A stretch of 64,000 nt of DNA from Variovorax gossypii (GTDB lineage: Bacteria > Pseudomonadota > Gammaproteobacteria > Burkholderiales > Burkholderiaceae_C). Made by a program: the position numbers and the translations under genes. Shown in pieces: positions 61,912 to 64,000 of the stretch; the first letter of the stretch is position 1, and every line of letters begins with the position of its first letter. Location: the NCBI RefSeq assembly GCF_003965815.1, contig NZ_RXOE01000002.1, positions 124,001 to 188,000 on the forward strand, written 5' to 3'. Under the pieces are notes generated by a model that made no database searches, had not been told where the DNA came from, and saw only the letters and a program-made list of their open reading frames with translations.

Positions 61912-62676
61912 ATGAGCGACATCCTCGTCCACACCGAAGCAGGTGTGATGACCATCACCTTCAACCGCGTCGACAAGAAGAACTCGATCACCAGCGGCAT
62001 GTACGCCGAGCTGGCCGACGCGCTGGCCAATGCGGAGAGCGATGCGGCGGTGCGCTGCGTGCTGATCCAGGGCGACCCGACGATCTTCAGCGCGGGCAAC
62101 GACATCGGCGACTTCCTCAACGGCCCGCCCTCCACGCAGGAATCGCCGGTGTTCCGCTTCCTGCGCGGCATCGCGACCTTCCCCAAGCCGCTCGTCGCCG
62201 CCGTGTGCGGCCCGGCCGTGGGCATCGGCACCACCATGCTGTTCCACTGCGACCTCGTCTACGCGGGCGACAACGCCGCCTTCTCGATGCCCTTCGTGAA
62301 CCTGGGCCTGTGCCCCGAGGCCGCCTCGAGCCTGCTGGTGCCGCAGATGCTGGGCTACCACCGCGCGGCCGAGGCGCTGCTGCTGGGCGAGCCCTTCATG
62401 GCCGAGGCCGCGCTCGAAGTGGGCCTGGTCAACCGCGTGGTGCCGCCGACCGAGGCGAACGCCATCGCCCAGACGCAGGCGCGCAAGCTGGCGGCCAAGC
62501 CGCTGAGCGCGCTGGTGGAAACCAAGCGCCTGCTGAAGAAGGGCCAGATGCCCGCCGTGCTGGAGCGCATGGGCGAGGAGGGCGCGAGCTTCGGGCGCAT
62601 GCTGCGCGAACCGGCGGCGCGGGAGGCTTTCAGCGCGTTCATGGAAAAGCGCAAGCCGGATTTCAGCAAGTGCTGA
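61912..62676 (+). CDS. Enoyl-CoA hydratase/isomerase
   Basis: The 254-residue crotonase-fold enzyme has FNRVDKKNSITSGMY, the oxyanion segment FSAGNDIGDFL and CGPAVGIGTTMLFHCDLVYAG, and PFVNLGLCPEAASSLL, with Glu at the site used for hydration or isomerisation. It ends EKRKPDFSKC. Its stop lies in a perfect 8-bp palindrome (62661-62678). Last gene of the acyl-CoA island. Confidence 0.9.
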   Translation: MSDILVHTEAGVMTITFNRVDKKNSITSGMYAELADALANAESDAAVRCVLIQGDPTIFSAGNDIGDFLNGPPSTQESPVFRFLRGIATFPKPLVAAVCGPAVGIGTTMLFHCDLVYAGDNAAFSMPFVNLGLCPEAASSLLVPQMLGYHRAAEALLLGEPFMAEAALEVGLVNRVVPPTEANAIAQTQARKLAAKPLSALVETKRLLKKGQMPAVLERMGEEGASFGRMLREPAAREAFSAFMEKRKPDFSKC

Positions 62677-62682
62677 AATCCA

Positions 62683-62700
62683 ACGCCTCGTCAGAGGCGT
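62683..62700 (+). terminator. Small hairpin after the enoyl-CoA hydratase gene
   Basis: ACGCCTC (62683-62689) pairs with GAGGCGT (62694-62700) around GTCA, seven bases after the stop, next to the palindrome TTTCAGCA-AG-TGCTGAAA at 62661-62678. No T tract, so termination is uncertain. Confidence 0.35.
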
Positions 62701-62728
62701 AGCCACGCAAGTGGCGCGAGCAAGCTTT

Positions 62729-62764
62729 CGTCAAAAGCGGAAGCCCGACTTCTCCAAGGTCTGA
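62729..62764 (+). pseudogene. Decayed duplicate of the enoyl-CoA hydratase C-terminus
   Basis: Bases 62729-62764 encode RQKRKPDFSKV and a stop, against EKRKPDFSKC and a stop at the end of the intact gene 88 bp upstream. The preceding codons (ASF) also match the AF of the intact tail. DNA identity over the tail is partial, so it is an older or paralogous copy. It has no start of its own. Confidence 0.6.
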
Positions 62765-62812
62765 TGAGGGTCTGAGGCGTTTTCCCGGGGTTGCACGCTT
62801 ACACTGTCCGGC

Positions 62813-64000
62813 GTGCAAGATTCGGGGACAAGAACGCGCGTAAAGCCCGTCCAACGGGTAGATGATGCTACTGAAAAAGTAGCATCCGGCGTCTCGCGCC
62901 GGCGTACTTTAGGTTTGCTGGCGGGCTCCCTGGCAGTGCCCTCGCTGGCCCTGGCGCGCGTGCGGCCGCTGCGCATCGGCGTCATCGGTTCGTGGTCCGG
63001 TCCCTACGCGGGCGGCGGCCGGCAGTTCGATGCCGGCATGGCCGTCTGGCTCGCCGCGCACAACCAGCACATCGCGGGCCGGCCGGTCGAACTGCTGCGG
63101 CGCGACGTGCCCGGCAGCGCGCCCGAGCAGGCACGCCGCCATGCGCAGGATCTCGTGGAGAGCGAGCGCGTGGAGCTGCTGGCAGGCCTCGATTTCAGCT
63201 CCAACGCCTATGCCGTGGGTAACGTCGCCACGCAGGCGAAGCTGCCGCTGGTGGTGATGAACGCGGCCTCCTCGGGCATCACCGCGCGCTGCCCGTTCGC
63301 GGTGCGGGTGTCCTTCACCATCGGCCAGGTCGCGCTGCCGCTGGCGCGATGGGCGCTGCAGCAAGGGCTGCGAAACGTCTGCACCGTGGTGGCCGACTAC
63401 GCCTCGGGTGTCGATGCCGAGAGCGCCTTCGTCTCGGGCATCACCGCGGGCGGGGGGCAGGTCGGCGCGATGCTGCGGGTGCCGCTGTCGACGCTGGACT
63501 ACTCGGCCTACATGCTGCGGCTGCGCGAGCTCAAGCCGCAGGCGGTCTTCTTCTTCCTGCCCTCGGGGCAGATGCCGGCCACCTTCCTCAAGTTCTGGCG
63601 CGACCGGGGCATGGCCGACACCGGCATCCGCCTGCTGGCCACGGGCGACGCCACCGACGACCATTACCTCGAAGGCATCGGCGAGCTGGCCGACGGCCTG
63701 GTCACCAGCCACCACTATTCCTTCGCCCACGACTCGGCGGCCAACCGGCGCTTCACGGGCATCTTCGAGAACGAGTACGGCAGCCACCTGCGGCCGGGCT
63801 ACTTCGCGGTCGCGGCCCACGATGCGCTCGCGGCCGTCGACGCGGCAATGAGCTCTCCGGCGGCGCGCGGCAACGCCACGGGGGAACGGCTGGTGGATGC
63901 TTTCCGGGGCCTGAAGCTCGACAGCCCGCGCGGCCCGGTCGAGATCGACGCCCACACCCGAGACATCGTGCAGACCGTCTACATCCGCCGCGTGGAGCGG
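62813..64000 (+). CDS. ABC-type substrate-binding protein with Tat-like signal, 3'-truncated by the window edge
   Basis: The frame is open from GTG 62813 to the window end (396 codons, no stop). Residues about 29-50 read SRRRTLGLLAGSLAVPSLALA, a twin-arginine-type signal with cleavage after ALA. The mature part is a periplasmic-binding fold of the branched-chain amino acid (LivJ/amide) type: RIGVIGSWSGPYAGGG, ELLAGLDFSSNA, VADYASGVDAESAF and LATGDATDDHYLEGI. A TACACT -10-like hexamer at 62800-62805 suggests a very short or absent leader. The substrate is unknown. Confidence 0.8.
   Translation, partial: MQDSGTRTRVKPVQRVDDATEKVASGVSRRRTLGLLAGSLAVPSLALARVRPLRIGVIGSWSGPYAGGGRQFDAGMAVWLAAHNQHIAGRPVELLRRDVPGSAPEQARRHAQDLVESERVELLAGLDFSSNAYAVGNVATQAKLPLVVMNAASSGITARCPFAVRVSFTIGQVALPLARWALQQGLRNVCTVVADYASGVDAESAFVSGITAGGGQVGAMLRVPLSTLDYSAYMLRLRELKPQAVFFFLPSGQMPATFLKFWRDRGMADTGIRLLATGDATDDHYLEGIGELADGLVTSHHYSFAHDSAANRRFTGIFENEYGSHLRPGYFAVAAHDALAAVDAAMSSPAARGNATGERLVDAFRGLKLDSPRGPVEIDAHTRDIVQTVYIRRVER

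Overview
The window reads as chromosome of a Comamonadaceae-type betaproteobacterium (order Burkholderiales), most like Variovorax or a close relative. The reasons are high GC, a PhaM-type polyhydroxyalkanoate (PHA) granule protein, an argB-slmA pair, many sugar-acid and acyl-CoA catabolic genes, and a tandem glycine riboswitch. The genus is inferred from gene content and protein style; no search was run. I saw no rRNA, tRNA, CRISPR array, insertion sequence or prophage.

Bases 1-5300 hold a 5'-truncated PhaM-like gene, a FIST sensor gene, an RtcB RNA ligase behind a foldable leader, and a D-amino acid dehydrogenase (minus strand) behind a two-aptamer glycine riboswitch.

Bases 5340-39147 form a large surface-polysaccharide (O-antigen type) locus. 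It opens with rfbBDAC (dTDP-L-rhamnose). Next comes an unusual cassette at 8924-18666. Three of its genes resemble an Arn/Gtr-style system: a GT-C-like membrane protein, a polyprenyl-phosphate-type GT2 and an ArnE-like small transporter. Behind them sit a GNAT-like protein, acyl carrier protein, ketoreductase, metallo-hydrolase, ketoacyl synthase III, AMP-ligase and PIG-L deacetylase. I infer that it makes an acyl group, puts it on an amino sugar and delivers the sugar across the membrane. A minus-strand block follows: AlgX-like protein, MBOAT acyltransferase and methyltransferase. Then come a hexapeptide acetyltransferase, gmd, two giant multidomain glycosyltransferases, a Wzt/Wzm ABC exporter, manC, three more GT2 enzymes and a WecA-like initiating transferase. 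Rhamnose donors, GDP-mannose-derived donors, export and decoration are all present. No GDP-rhamnose reductase is visible.

Bases 39204-41895 hold argB, slmA and a DMT permease. Bases 41904-49170 hold a sugar-acid catabolic cluster built around a divergent FadR-type regulator and a perfect 11-bp inverted repeat. Its UxaA-type dehydratase, SMP-30 lactonase, malate/lactate-type dehydrogenase, SDR, FAH-fold hydrolase and orphan TRAP binding protein fit a non-phosphorylating route for a 6-deoxyhexose or pentose acid. AraC and LysR regulators and another SDR follow (49205-51812).

Bases 51983-62676 are an acyl-CoA degradation island: TetR regulator, acyl-CoA dehydrogenase, a small secreted DUF2147 protein, a FadN-type bifunctional enzyme, thiolase, alpha/beta hydrolase, thioesterase, SDR, a DsbA-fold isomerase and enoyl-CoA hydratase. 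A decayed copy of the hydratase's last codons lies just downstream. The window ends inside a Tat-type substrate-binding protein gene.
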